From NCBI GenBank assembly GCA_035565335.1, contig DATMSO010000028.1, positions 1 to 64,000 on the forward strand: a stretch of DNA of 64,000 nt. The letters run 5' to 3'. Source of the DNA: Methylovorus sp035565335 (lineage in GTDB: Bacteria; Pseudomonadota; Gammaproteobacteria; Burkholderiales; Methylophilaceae). The notes beneath the pieces are model-generated. The model searched no databases and was not told the DNA's origin. It saw only the letters and a list, made by a program, of their open reading frames with translations. This document shows positions 36,125 to 44,342 of the stretch, piece after piece. Position 1 is the stretch's first letter; every line of letters starts with the position of its first letter. A program made the position numbers and the translations under genes.

Positions 36125-36580
36125 ATGGTTGCTGATACGAAACATTCCATTCTCGTATTGCATGGTCCCAACCTCAATATGCTGGGGTTGCGCGAACCTG
36201 ACCATTACGGCACGGATACTCTGCAGGCGATTAACCAGCGCCTGCAGGAGCAGGCCGATAAACACAAGGTGGCGCTGACAACGTTTCAGAGTAATGCCGA
36301 GGCAGAGCTGATCGCCCGGGTTCATGATCTGGCCCGACATCCTGTCGACTTCGTCATCATTAACCCGGCCGCCTTTACGCATACCTCGGTCGCCCTGCGC
36401 GATGCCTTGTCCGCCGTTAAAGTACCCTTTATCGAAGTTCACCTTTCCAACGTATATGCCCGTGAATCCTTCCGCCATCATTCGTATTTTTCGGATATCG
36501 CGGTAGGTGTCATCAGCGGGTTAGGCGCCCATGGTTATTCGCTGGCGCTGGATTACGCCATCTGCCGTTTACAACATTAA
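36125..36580 (+). CDS. aroQ: 3-dehydroquinate dehydratase, type II
   Basis: Third step of the shikimate pathway. The 151-residue protein has H-G-P-N-L-N-M-L-G-L-R-E at 12-23, the Q-S-N-A-E region near 57, I-N-P-A-A-F-T-H-T-S near 80 and V-H-L-S-N near 105. Full length. It stands 119 bases after the thioredoxin gene and 52 before accB; the aroQ-accB-accC order is widespread. Confidence 0.96.
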   Translation: MVADTKHSILVLHGPNLNMLGLREPDHYGTDTLQAINQRLQEQADKHKVALTTFQSNAEAELIARVHDLARHPVDFVIINPAAFTHTSVALRDALSAVKVPFIEVHLSNVYARESFRHHSYFSDIAVGVISGLGAHGYSLALDYAICRLQH

Positions 36581-36632
36581 CTACCAACATATCCGCATGG
36601 TGACATGCGCTTTAATCATTTAGAGGTTCAAC

Positions 36633-37085
36633 ATGGATTTACGCAAACTGAAGAAACTGATCGACCTGGTCGAAGAATCCGGCATTTCCGAGCTGGAACT
36701 GACCGAAGGTGAAGAAAAAGTACGCATCAGTCGCAATCTGCCCAATGCCCACGCCGGCATGCAGTTCGCCCCCCAGTATATCCAGGCTGCCCCTGCTCCT
36801 ATGGCCGCCGCTCCAGCTGCCGCAGAAGCAGCTGCCGCTCCTGTCATTGAAGGCCATGTGGTGAAATCACCAATGGTCGGCACTTTCTATCGCTCGCCAT
36901 CCCCAGATGCCAAGCCTTTTGTCGAAGTCGGTAGCAGCATCACCGCTGGCAGCACACTCTGCATTATTGAAGCCATGAAATTACTCAACGAAATCGAGGC
37001 AGATCACACCGGTGTGATCAAGGCGATACTTGTTGAAAACGGTCAGCCAGTAGAATACGGCGAACCACTCTTTATTATTGGCTAA
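36633..37085 (+). CDS. accB: Biotin carboxyl carrier protein of acetyl-CoA carboxylase
   Basis: Carries biotin between carboxylase and transferase in the first committed step of fatty acid synthesis. 150 residues: an N-terminal helical region (K-K-L-I-D-L-V-E-E-S-G-I-S-E-L-E), a flexible Ala/Pro linker (about 50-75), and the biotinyl domain with the modified Lys in E-A-M-K-L-L-N-E near 116. accC follows after 10 bases. Confidence 0.97.
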   Translation: MDLRKLKKLIDLVEESGISELELTEGEEKVRISRNLPNAHAGMQFAPQYIQAAPAPMAAAPAAAEAAAAPVIEGHVVKSPMVGTFYRSPSPDAKPFVEVGSSITAGSTLCIIEAMKLLNEIEADHTGVIKAILVENGQPVEYGEPLFIIG

Positions 37086-37095
37086 CGAGGTTTCC

Positions 37096-38445
37096 ATGTT
37101 TGAAAAAGTCCTCATTGCCAACCGCGGCGAAATTGCGCTGCGCATACAGCGCGCGTGCCGCGAGCTTGGCATCAAGACGGTTGCGGTTCACTCCGAAGCC
37201 GACCGTGAAGCCAAGTACGTCAAACTCGCAGATGAATCCGTCTGCATTGGCCCCGCGCCTTCCAACCAGAGTTACCTGAATATTCCTGCCGTCATCAGTG
37301 CGGCAGAAGTCACCGATGCTGAAGCCATACACCCAGGCTATGGCTTTTTATCTGAAAACGCAGACTTTGCAGAACGCGTAGAACAAAGCGGTTTCGTATT
37401 TATCGGCCCTCGCGCTGAGACCATCCGCCTGATGGGTGACAAGGTCAGCGCCAAGGATGCCATGAAAGCAGCAGGCGTCCCGTGTGTGCCAGGCTCAGAA
37501 GGCGCCTTGCCGGATGACCCCGATGTCATCATGCGTACTGCCAAGGAAATTGGCTACCCTGTCATCATCAAGGCCGCAGGTGGCGGTGGTGGCCGCGGTA
37601 TGCGCGTAGTGCATACCGAAGCTGCCTTATTGAATTCTGTCAGCATGACCAAGGCAGAAGCGGGTGCTGCATTCGGCAACCCCACTGTCTACATGGAAAA
37701 ATTCCTTGAGCAGCCGCGCCACATTGAAATCCAGGTGCTGTCAGATGAACATGGTAATGCCGTCTACCTGGGTGAACGCGACTGCTCCATGCAACGCCGC
37801 CATCAAAAGGTGCTGGAAGAAGCGCCTGCGCCTGGCATCACCCAGAAAATGCGCGAAAAGATCGGCGAGCGTTGTGCCGATGCCTGCCGTCGGATTAATT
37901 ACCGAGGCGCCGGTACTTTTGAGTTTCTGTACGAAAATGGCGAGTTCTATTTCATTGAAATGAATACGCGGGTACAGGTGGAGCATCCGGTGACAGAAAT
38001 GATCACAGGCATTGATATCGTTCAACAGCAGATTTTGATCGCTGCTGGCGAAAAGCTCTCCTTCAAGCAGAGTGATATCGTGTTGCGTGGTCACGCCATC
38101 GAATGCCGTATCAATGCGGAAGATCCTTATAATTTTGTGCCTTCCCCCGGCCGTATCAATACGTTCCACATGCCTGGCGGTCCTGGCATCCGTGTCGATA
38201 CCCATGCTTACCAGAATTATCTGGTACCACCACACTATGACTCCATGATAGGCAAGCTGATTGCTTACGGCGATACCCGTCAGCAGGCGATTGCCCGCAT
38301 GCGCATCGCGCTATCGGAGATGGTGGTGGAAGGCATTAAAACCAACGTGCCGCTGCACAGCGATCTGATGAACGATGCCGCATTCCACCTCGGTGAAACC
38401 AGCATTCACTACCTCGAACACAAGCTGGGCATCAGCAGCAAGTAG
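37096..38445 (+). CDS. accC: Biotin carboxylase subunit of acetyl-CoA carboxylase
   Basis: ATP-grasp enzyme that carboxylates biotin on AccB. The 449-residue product begins M-F-E-K-V-L-I-A-N-R-G-E-I-A and contains the Gly-rich ATP loop A-A-G-G-G-G-G-R-G-M (about 162-171), E-K-F-L-E-Q-P-R-H-I-E, and catalytic F-I-E-M-N-T-R-V-Q-V-E-H-P. The ATG at 37096 was chosen over an in-frame start 18 bases upstream that lies within accB. prmA starts 1 base after its stop. Confidence 0.97.
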   Translation: MFEKVLIANRGEIALRIQRACRELGIKTVAVHSEADREAKYVKLADESVCIGPAPSNQSYLNIPAVISAAEVTDAEAIHPGYGFLSENADFAERVEQSGFVFIGPRAETIRLMGDKVSAKDAMKAAGVPCVPGSEGALPDDPDVIMRTAKEIGYPVIIKAAGGGGGRGMRVVHTEAALLNSVSMTKAEAGAAFGNPTVYMEKFLEQPRHIEIQVLSDEHGNAVYLGERDCSMQRRHQKVLEEAPAPGITQKMREKIGERCADACRRINYRGAGTFEFLYENGEFYFIEMNTRVQVEHPVTEMITGIDIVQQQILIAAGEKLSFKQSDIVLRGHAIECRINAEDPYNFVPSPGRINTFHMPGGPGIRVDTHAYQNYLVPPHYDSMIGKLIAYGDTRQQAIARMRIALSEMVVEGIKTNVPLHSDLMNDAAFHLGETSIHYLEHKLGISSK

Positions 38446-38446
38446 C

Positions 38447-39334
38447 ATGGCCTGGATATCGCTGAAAATTGAAGCCAAGGACAACACCGCCGACCTCATC
38501 AGTGACACCCTGATGGAACTGGGGGCGTTGTCCACCAGCATTGAAGATGCCAACGCTGAAACTCCCGACGAACAGCCCATTTTTGGTGAACCAGGCGATC
38601 CACCTCCTGGCATCTGGCACCAGAACATTGTCAGCGCCCTGCTGGAAGAATCAACCGATGTGCCTGCCTTGATGGGCGAATTAGCTGACGCCACCGGGCT
38701 TGGCGAGCTGCCCTACAGCACCGAGCATATTGCCGAACAGGATTGGGTACGTGCCACACAATCGCAATTTGACCCTATCCGCATCCGGGATGACTTATGG
38801 ATAGTGCCTTCGTGGCATGACGCCCCCAATCCGGATGCCCTCAACATCGTGCTTGATCCCGGCCTGGCCTTTGGCACGGGCAGCCACCCCACCACCCATT
38901 TATGCCTGGCCTGGCTGGCTGATCATGTCAGTACCGATCTCACCGTACTCGATTACGGCTGTGGCTCCGGCATTCTGGCAATTGCCGCCAGCAAACTGGG
39001 CGCCGGCAAGGTAATCGGCGTCGATATTGATCCCCAAGCCATACAGGCCAGTGTTTTCAATGCAGAAAACAATGGCGTAAAGGCGGAGTTTTATCTTCCC
39101 AAACAACTGCCTGACCGCTTTGCCGATATGGTCGTGGCCAATATTCTTTCCAGCGCCCTGATGGTGCTGGCACCCGCACTAGCAGCCGCCTGCAAGCCTA
39201 ATGGTCGCATTGCCCTTTCCGGCATCCTGCGTGAACAGCAAGAACAAGTCTCCGCGATTTACGCTGAGTGGTTTGATATGGATACCCCGCAATTCATGGA
39301 CAGCTGGGTATTGCTCACCGGTCGCAAAAGATGA
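38447..39334 (+). CDS. prmA: Ribosomal protein L11 methyltransferase
   Basis: SAM-dependent trimethylation of ribosomal protein L11. The 295-residue product starts M-A-W-I-S-L-K-I and carries L-D-P-G-L-A-F-G-T-G-S-H-P-T-T near 140-153, the SAM motif L-D-Y-G-C-G-S-G-I-L-A-I-A, V-D-I-D-P-Q-A and V-V-A-N-I-L (N-P-P-Y-like N-I-L form of this family). The downstream gene overlaps its stop by 4 bases (ATGA). Confidence 0.96.
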   Translation: MAWISLKIEAKDNTADLISDTLMELGALSTSIEDANAETPDEQPIFGEPGDPPPGIWHQNIVSALLEESTDVPALMGELADATGLGELPYSTEHIAEQDWVRATQSQFDPIRIRDDLWIVPSWHDAPNPDALNIVLDPGLAFGTGSHPTTHLCLAWLADHVSTDLTVLDYGCGSGILAIAASKLGAGKVIGVDIDPQAIQASVFNAENNGVKAEFYLPKQLPDRFADMVVANILSSALMVLAPALAAACKPNGRIALSGILREQQEQVSAIYAEWFDMDTPQFMDSWVLLTGRKR

Positions 39335-40281
39335 GTCTGATTACCTCCTGCCCAGCGTGTTCCACCGTGTTTCACGTCAAGCCGGAGCAGTTGTCGCTGC
39401 GGCGAGGTATCGTGCGCTGTGGCGAATGCCAGCATGTCTTCAATGCATTGGACCATTTGCATGAAGCCGAGGCTGGCAGCTTCCCTGAAGCTGTCGCCCC
39501 TGAAGCTGTCGCCCCTGAAGTTGTCGTACCCGAAGTTGTCGTACCCGAAGTTGTCGTACCTGAAGTTGTCGTACCTGAAGTTGTCGTACCTGAAGCTGTC
39601 GTGCCTGAAGCTGTCGTGCCTGAAGCTGTCGTGCCTGAAGCTGTCGTGCCTGAAGCTGTCGTGCCTGAAGCTGTCACTCCTGAAGTTGTCGTGCCCGCTG
39701 CGCATCTCCAGGCACCCTCTCACGCGGCGGCGCATATTCCAGTTCAGCCAGCCTGGCAGGATGCCGCCCCCAGATCCAAACTTCAAACGATCACTATCCA
39801 GCCCAGAACCTTCCCCTGGCTGAGCGGGATACTTGCCCTGCTGTTGCTGCTCGCGATTGTCCTGCAACTGGCCTACTTCCAGCGCAATGCCCTGGCGCTC
39901 GCCTGGCCGGGGAGCAAACCCTATTTTCAGCAGGCATGCGCCATGCTGAACTGCACCATCGAATTGCCCAAGGATGCGAGCAAGCTGGTCATTGATGATG
40001 CCAATCTGCTGGAAGACAGTGAATATGAAGGCCTGCTGGTATTGACCAGCACATTGGTCAACCAGGCCCAGCATGTGCAAGCTTACCCAAGGCTGGAGCT
40101 GACCTTAACCGATGCCAATGATCAGCCGGTGTTGCGCCGCACATTTAAACCAGCAGAGTATCTGCCGGCGGGTGTGGTGCAGGAAAACGGCATTGCCGCT
40201 GGTAAAGAGCTCCCCATCAAATTACTGATTACCGCCGATCACCAGAACGTTTCTGGTTATCGATTGTTTGTTAATTATTAA
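39331..40281 (+). CDS. Zinc-ribbon DUF3426 membrane protein with pentapeptide repeats
   Basis: 316 residues. The N-terminus is an MJ0042-type zinc ribbon, C-P-A-C (residues 8-11) and C-G-E-C (30-33). Residues 52-121 are fourteen copies of a P-E-(A/V)-V-(V/A/T) unit, an acidic, Pro-rich, probably extended linker. A membrane helix follows at about 170-190 (L-S-G-I-L-A-L-L-L-L-L-A-I), then a DUF3426-type periplasmic domain with V-Q-A-Y-P-R-L-E-L-T-L-T-D and R-R-T-F-K-P-A-E-Y-L. The prmA-DUF3426 order is typical of Betaproteobacteria; the long repeat is not. Start overlaps prmA. Function unknown. Confidence 0.88.
   Translation: MSLITSCPACSTVFHVKPEQLSLRRGIVRCGECQHVFNALDHLHEAEAGSFPEAVAPEAVAPEVVVPEVVVPEVVVPEVVVPEVVVPEAVVPEAVVPEAVVPEAVVPEAVVPEAVTPEVVVPAAHLQAPSHAAAHIPVQPAWQDAAPRSKLQTITIQPRTFPWLSGILALLLLLAIVLQLAYFQRNALALAWPGSKPYFQQACAMLNCTIELPKDASKLVIDDANLLEDSEYEGLLVLTSTLVNQAQHVQAYPRLELTLTDANDQPVLRRTFKPAEYLPAGVVQENGIAAGKELPIKLLITADHQNVSGYRLFVNY
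39484..39693 (+). repeat. Fourteen tandem 15-base repeats inside the zinc-ribbon gene
   Basis: Fourteen contiguous units of CCTGAAG(C/T)TGTCGTN type encode P-E-A-V-V or variants. Units 8-12 are identical; units 3-7 form a second group using GTT (Val) for GCT (Ala) and GTA in place of GTG; units 1, 2 and 13 vary in the last codon. The block pattern of near-identical neighbours points to recent expansion by slippage or unequal exchange. Unit length is a multiple of three, so copy change keeps the frame. Confidence 0.97.
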
Positions 40282-40285
40282 CCCC

Positions 40286-40306
40286 CACTCATGATTTTCA
40301 TGAGTG
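40286..40306. other. Perfect 9-base inverted repeat downstream of the zinc-ribbon gene
   Basis: CACTCATGA and TCATGAGTG separated by TTT, 5 bases after the stop codon. There is no T-run, so it is a poor intrinsic terminator, but it could protect the 3' end, or be an operator for the downstream pqqA. Structure is seen directly; role is inferred. Confidence 0.5.
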
Positions 40307-40395
40307 TACTTTCATGATGCTGCGCAAGCGGCATCTTTATGACCAGCCTATGATGTGTCTCATGCAGTACCCATTGACTACCAAGGAGATACATC

Positions 40396-40467
40396 ATGTG
40401 GACCAAACCAGAAGCTACTGAAATGCGTTTCGGCTTTGAAGTAACGATGTACGTTTGCAATCGTTAA
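40396..40467 (+). CDS. pqqA: PQQ precursor peptide PqqA
   Basis: 23-residue peptide that supplies the Glu and Tyr fused to make pyrroloquinoline quinone. The sequence starts M-W-T-K-P and has the core R-F-G-F-E-V-T-M-Y, with Glu15 and Tyr19 in the invariant E-x-x-x-Y spacing, ending N-R. A strong AAGGAG (40383-40388) stands 7 bases ahead of the ATG. The gene is alone: a terminator follows and the next gene is a regulator on the other strand, so pqqBCDE must lie elsewhere. PQQ is the cofactor of the methanol dehydrogenase encoded 4 kb downstream. Confidence 0.93.
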   Translation: MWTKPEATEMRFGFEVTMYVCNR

Positions 40468-40502
40468 TTCATCGCAAAAGTGATGTGGATTCGTCCACAT
40501 CC

Positions 40503-40538
40503 CATTAAAAAAGGAGGCCTCGGCCTCCTTTTTTAATG
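40503..40538. terminator. Bidirectional terminator between pqqA and oxyR
   Basis: Palindrome with an A-run, the stem GGAGGCC/GGCCTCC (2-base centre TC, so the real loop is wider) and a T-run, symmetric on both strands. It lies 35 bases after pqqA and 5 bases after the end of the convergent regulator gene. A textbook intrinsic terminator. Confidence 0.9.
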
Positions 40539-40543
40539 GGTGT

Positions 40544-41452
40544 TTAGTGGGGTTTATTCACCTGTATACACTCGGATTGAATACCCCGTATGGCTTGTGC
40601 AATTTCATCCACAGCCTTTTCACGACCATAACTCTTGCGCCACGCCAAGGCAATCTGCCGCTTGGGCACGGGGGCTTCAAATGGCACCACCTTGATGAGA
40701 GGGTTCTGATAGCGCTCAACCGCTGCACTGGCTGGCAGTACGGTAATCCCCAGATTGGAAGCCACCATATTGCGTATAGTTTCAAGGGAGTTGCCCTGCA
40801 GCATTTCGCCTTTGCGCGAAAGGTCCGGACACGCCAGCAGGACCTGGTTACTGAAACAGTGGCCTGTATTCAGCAATAAGACTTTTTCCTCGGCGAGGTC
40901 ATCGGGATTGATAGTCTTGCGGGTGGCCCAGGCATGATCCGCCGGCACCACCACGACAAACTCTTCTTCATAGAGCAATTGCAGCTTGATACCGGGAATA
41001 TCGAATGGCAAGGCGATAATGGCAGCGTCTATATTGCCATTACGTAGCTGAGTTTCCAGATTGGCGGTGAGATTTTCCTCCACCTCCAATGGCATCTCCG
41101 GCGCGCTTTTGCGCAGAGGCGGAATAATTTCCGGCAGCAAATATGGCCCTACGGAGTAGATAACGCCGAGTTTGAATGTGCCGATCAGCTGATTGTTACC
41201 CTGCTTGGCCAATTCCTTAATGCGGCCTGCCTCCTCCAGCGTGCGTATCGCCTGCTCGACAATGCGCTCACCCACCGGTGTCATGCTGACATCGCTGCGG
41301 CTGCGTTCGAACAGCATCACACCAAGCTCGTCTTCCAGCTTTTTTACGGCCAGACTGAGTGCCGGCTGGCTGACAAAACTTTTTTCGGCAGCGCGTCTAA
41401 AATTACGCTCTCGGGCCACTGCCACGATGAAACGAAGTTCACTAAGGGTCAT
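40544..41452 (-). CDS. oxyR: OxyR-type LysR transcriptional regulator
   Basis: Peroxide-sensing LysR regulator. From the ATG at 41452 it has 302 residues: an N-terminal winged helix-turn-helix (F-R-R-A-A-E-K-S-F-V-S-Q-P-A-L-S) and a substrate-binding-like sensor domain. The redox pair is conserved, Cys199 in G-H-C-F and Cys208, the same numbering as in E. coli OxyR when this start is used; an ATG two codons earlier (41458) is the alternative. A GGGATGG stretch precedes the chosen start. Convergent with pqqA. Catalase or peroxiredoxin genes are not adjacent. Confidence 0.88.
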   Translation of the reverse strand: MTLSELRFIVAVARERNFRRAAEKSFVSQPALSLAVKKLEDELGVMLFERSRSDVSMTPVGERIVEQAIRTLEEAGRIKELAKQGNNQLIGTFKLGVIYSVGPYLLPEIIPPLRKSAPEMPLEVEENLTANLETQLRNGNIDAAIIALPFDIPGIKLQLLYEEEFVVVVPADHAWATRKTINPDDLAEEKVLLLNTGHCFSNQVLLACPDLSRKGEMLQGNSLETIRNMVASNLGITVLPASAAVERYQNPLIKVVPFEAPVPKRQIALAWRKSYGREKAVDEIAQAIRGIQSECIQVNKPH

Positions 41453-41558
41453 GACCATCCCAACTTTACTGATAAAGCAAATATATCAAAACATCCGTCA
41501 ATTGGAATGATACATATCGACTATAGCAATTTTAATTGGTTGTGGTATATGTCGAAAT

Positions 41559-42071
41559 TTACAGTCTTACTACCTGCATCTCGTGCTGCTCCTTGCCCGA
41601 CGCGGCAATAATCTCCCGCGCCCGCTCGGTTTCATCACCGGAGCGAGTGTATGCCAGCAGCACGACATACCCATTGTTAATGGCATCAATCACAAAATTA
41701 CTGAAGTCACCGGATTTCTGGGCGATGCCCGCGCCTGCGCCTGCAATGGCGCCCACAGCAGCACCCCAGCCTACCATGGCCAATGGAGCGAGTAGCGGAC
41801 TCGCCACGAATAAACTGACATTGGCAGCCACGATAGCGGCCTGTCCCAGCGCGCCGACCCCGCCGCCCACGACCGTACCAATGGCCGTATCTTTCAGGAC
41901 ATCCTTCAGCACATCACGGCTCCCTTCCTGCTCATGCGTCGCATGGCGATCCGAGGTCAGCACATGCAACTGCTCAGGCTGCAGACCGCCTTCACGCAGT
42001 TTCTGCAAGGTATTTTCCGCTTCTTGAGGATAGACATACACGCCTGCGACGCGATGTTGGTAATGGTCCAT
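41559..42071 (-). CDS. General-stress-protein-17M-like glycine-zipper protein
   Basis: 170-residue protein. Residues 6-45 (V-A-G-V-Y-V-Y-P-Q-E-A-E-N-T-L-Q-K-L) resemble the N-terminal domain of heat-induced YflT/general stress protein 17M. The middle (about 64-115) is Gly/Ala-rich and hydrophobic (V-V-G-G-G-V-G-A-L-G, A-I-A-G-A-G-A-G-I-A), a glycine-zipper type that can insert in membranes. The C-terminal part (I-N-N-G-Y-V-V-L-L-A-Y-T-R-S) repeats the fold of the first. No signal peptide. Role unknown; stress-related by resemblance only. Confidence 0.7.
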   Translation of the reverse strand: MDHYQHRVAGVYVYPQEAENTLQKLREGGLQPEQLHVLTSDRHATHEQEGSRDVLKDVLKDTAIGTVVGGGVGALGQAAIVAANVSLFVASPLLAPLAMVGWGAAVGAIAGAGAGIAQKSGDFSNFVIDAINNGYVVLLAYTRSGDETERAREIIAASGKEQHEMQVVRL

Positions 42072-42202
42072 GATGATCTCCTTATATATCCCATTGATCA
42101 GCTCTTTACCTTACGGCAGTGCGGATGTGGGACCTATAGGCGTGATCCGATTCAGGTGTAGGACAATGAGAAACTGCGAGGGCGCCGCTCGATCAAGCGC
42201 GA

Positions 42203-44119
42203 CTAGATGAGCTGCAGGGCCTTAAGTTTGCGGTAGAGGGTATTGCGGCTGATGCCCAGCTGACGCGCAACAGCGGAGACATTGCCACCATGCTGCTGCC
42301 AGGCATTACGAACGGCATCCGTGGTCACGGCATCCAGCGATACCTGTGGCGCATCCTGAGCGCGCTCAGGCACGCCGGTGCCCTGCTCAAGCTCATCGAG
42401 AAAATCCTGCATCAGATGGATGGATTGAATCTTGCCACCTGCGGACAGGGCCAGCGCAGTTTTGACCACGTTATGCAGCTGGCGGATATTGCCCGGCCAT
42501 GGGTGGCACTCAAACAATTGCATGACTTCAACATCAACCGGCGTGGTTTCCGCGTTTTCGGTTTGCAGAATCAACTGCACCAGCGCAGCCAGATCGGTGC
42601 GCTGACGCAAGGGCGGCAAGCTGACGCTGAGGCCGTTCAGCCGGTAGTAAAGGTCACGCCTGAACTCGCCCTTCTCGACTTTTTCGCGTAGCTTCTGATT
42701 CGTAGCACTGACCAGCATAAAATCCAGCGGTTTGGATTTACTGCTGCCCAGCGGCGTAACACTGCGTTCTTGCAAGACGCGCAACAATCGCGCCTGCAGG
42801 CCCAGAGGCATATCGCCAATTTCGTCCAGGAACAAGGTACCGCCGTTCGCCTGCTCCAGCTTGCCGGTGCTGCCTTTGCGGCGGGCACCGGTAAAAGCCC
42901 CATCCTCATAGCCAAACAACTCTGCTTCAATCAGACCTTCAGGCAGCGCAGCACAATTGACGGCGACCCATGGCCCTTGATAACGCGCACTGGCTTCATG
43001 GATGGCACGCGCAAACAGTTCTTTACCCGCCCCGGTCTCGCCTTCGATCAGAATAGGAATCTGCTGATTCAAGACCAGAGTCACCTGACTGATAGCCCGC
43101 GCCACTTGCGGATCACCCGTATTCAGCATGCCGAGATTGGCTGCGGCATCGCGTTTCTGCGGTTCTATCGATGAGGCTGGACGCGAAGGAAGGCTGTTGC
43201 GCGCTTCTGCGCGGGCAAACAGACGGGCGCCATTGGCAAGCCGCAGAGGGAAGACCAGGTTGCTGGCACTGGCGGCCTCCAGCTTGCTGAGGTCACTTTC
43301 AAATATCTGGTGAAAATACACGCCACCCGCCGGTAACTCAGCAGGAGCCACCCCCAGCTGAAACTGGCCGCTACGATTAAGCGCGACCAGCCGGCCATCG
43401 GCACCGAACATGGCAATGCCTTCCCATAAGGTGCCTATGAATTCGGGGCGGGCATGAAAATGCAGCACCATCTCCGCTTGGTGGCTGGCGCGGAAAAGAC
43501 GATTTTCAATCATCTGCGCCGCCATTTTCACCAGCGCCAGCGTGTGCTGCTGCGGCATCAGCAAATCATTGGAAACATCCAGCGTACCCAGAAGATTATT
43601 TTGCGCGCCGAAAATTGGCACGGCGGAGCAGCTGAGAATCTGGTTACGCTCCATGAAGTGCTCGGCGCCGCGCACGGTAAGCGCAGATTGCTCGATCAGG
43701 GCGGTACCAATCGCATTGGTACCACGATCCGCCTCATGCCAGGAGCTGCCGGGGTTCAGGGCCAGCTGCTGGGCTTCGGACAAAAATGCGCTATCGCCCA
43801 GGCTGTGCAGTATCACGCCCTGATCATCCGTCAGGATCACCATGCTGCGGGTATGCGCAATCTGCTCATTGAGCGTGGTCATTTCCGGGCGGGCATGCGA
43901 CAGCAAGAGGTGATACTGCTCTTGCCGCTGGCGCAGCTCATATTGCGTCAGAATCTGGTTTTCCACCGCTGCCGCGCTATCCATGCCATTAGCAAGGCAA
44001 CGCTGCCAGGAGCGGGCGATTTCTTCCGCTACGGCGCCTTGCTGCACCTGACCGCTGACCAGAAATTGCGAGCGCGCATTTCTGATCTGGTGGCTCTCAT
44101 CGGGAATGGAATATTGCAT
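42203..44119 (-). CDS. Sigma-54-dependent transcriptional activator, AcoR type
   Basis: 638-residue enhancer-binding protein. Order: N-terminal GAF-like sensor (about 70-210, with the AcoR-type D-R-G-T-N-A-I-G-T-A), PAS-like segment (about 220-300), AAA+ domain (about 335-560) with Walker A G-E-T-G-A-G-K-E, the sigma-54 contact loop G-A-F-T-G-A and Walker B L-F-L-D-E-I-G-D, then a Fis-type helix-turn-helix (N-V-S-A-V-A-R-Q-L-G-I-S-R-N-T-L). No receiver domain, so a small ligand is the likely signal. It is divergent from xoxF, which has a sigma-54 promoter, making xoxF the obvious target. The ligand (methanol, formaldehyde or other) is not shown. Confidence 0.92.
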   Translation of the reverse strand: MQYSIPDESHQIRNARSQFLVSGQVQQGAVAEEIARSWQRCLANGMDSAAAVENQILTQYELRQRQEQYHLLLSHARPEMTTLNEQIAHTRSMVILTDDQGVILHSLGDSAFLSEAQQLALNPGSSWHEADRGTNAIGTALIEQSALTVRGAEHFMERNQILSCSAVPIFGAQNNLLGTLDVSNDLLMPQQHTLALVKMAAQMIENRLFRASHQAEMVLHFHARPEFIGTLWEGIAMFGADGRLVALNRSGQFQLGVAPAELPAGGVYFHQIFESDLSKLEAASASNLVFPLRLANGARLFARAEARNSLPSRPASSIEPQKRDAAANLGMLNTGDPQVARAISQVTLVLNQQIPILIEGETGAGKELFARAIHEASARYQGPWVAVNCAALPEGLIEAELFGYEDGAFTGARRKGSTGKLEQANGGTLFLDEIGDMPLGLQARLLRVLQERSVTPLGSSKSKPLDFMLVSATNQKLREKVEKGEFRRDLYYRLNGLSVSLPPLRQRTDLAALVQLILQTENAETTPVDVEVMQLFECHPWPGNIRQLHNVVKTALALSAGGKIQSIHLMQDFLDELEQGTGVPERAQDAPQVSLDAVTTDAVRNAWQQHGGNVSAVARQLGISRNTLYRKLKALQLI

Positions 44120-44163
44120 GGCGAACGGTCAATCTTAGGCTGGGAAAATACAGGAAAATTTCC

Positions 44164-44199
44164 TGTCACTGAATGTAACACCTGTTCATTTTCGTGACA
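44164..44199. promoter_or_regulatory. Candidate upstream activator sites for the sigma-54 regulator
   Basis: Two 17-base elements with the same layout, six bases, five-base spacer, six bases: TGTCAC-N5-GTAACA (44164-44180) and TGTTCA-N5-GTGACA (44183-44199), 19 bases apart start to start, about two helical turns. They lie about 114-149 bases upstream of the -24 element, a usual distance for enhancer sites. Binding by the divergent activator is inferred. Confidence 0.5.
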
Positions 44200-44312
44200 A
44201 CCACACCCCTGTCGACACTGGCATCTCTACCCTGCTCCATGTTTTTCGCAACCGGCTGGCAAGCCTTATTTGACGCGGTATTCAGCCAAATACTCAGTGT
44301 GCGTTTGCGCGT

Positions 44313-44328
44313 TGGCACAGCGATTGCA
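44313..44328 (+). promoter_or_regulatory. Sigma-54 (-24/-12) promoter of xoxF
   Basis: TGGCAC-N5-TTGCA, an exact match to the RpoN core with the invariant GG and GC at the required spacing. Transcription should start near 44339, giving a leader of about 88 bases before the xoxF GTG. The adjacent divergent gene encodes a sigma-54 activator, which strongly supports function. Confidence 0.85.
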
Positions 44329-44342
44329 ATTAAGGCATTACT

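Noticed and set aside
39484..39693. CRISPR-like tandem repeat
   Set aside because: Units are 15 bases with no spacers and encode an in-frame pentapeptide inside a protein gene.
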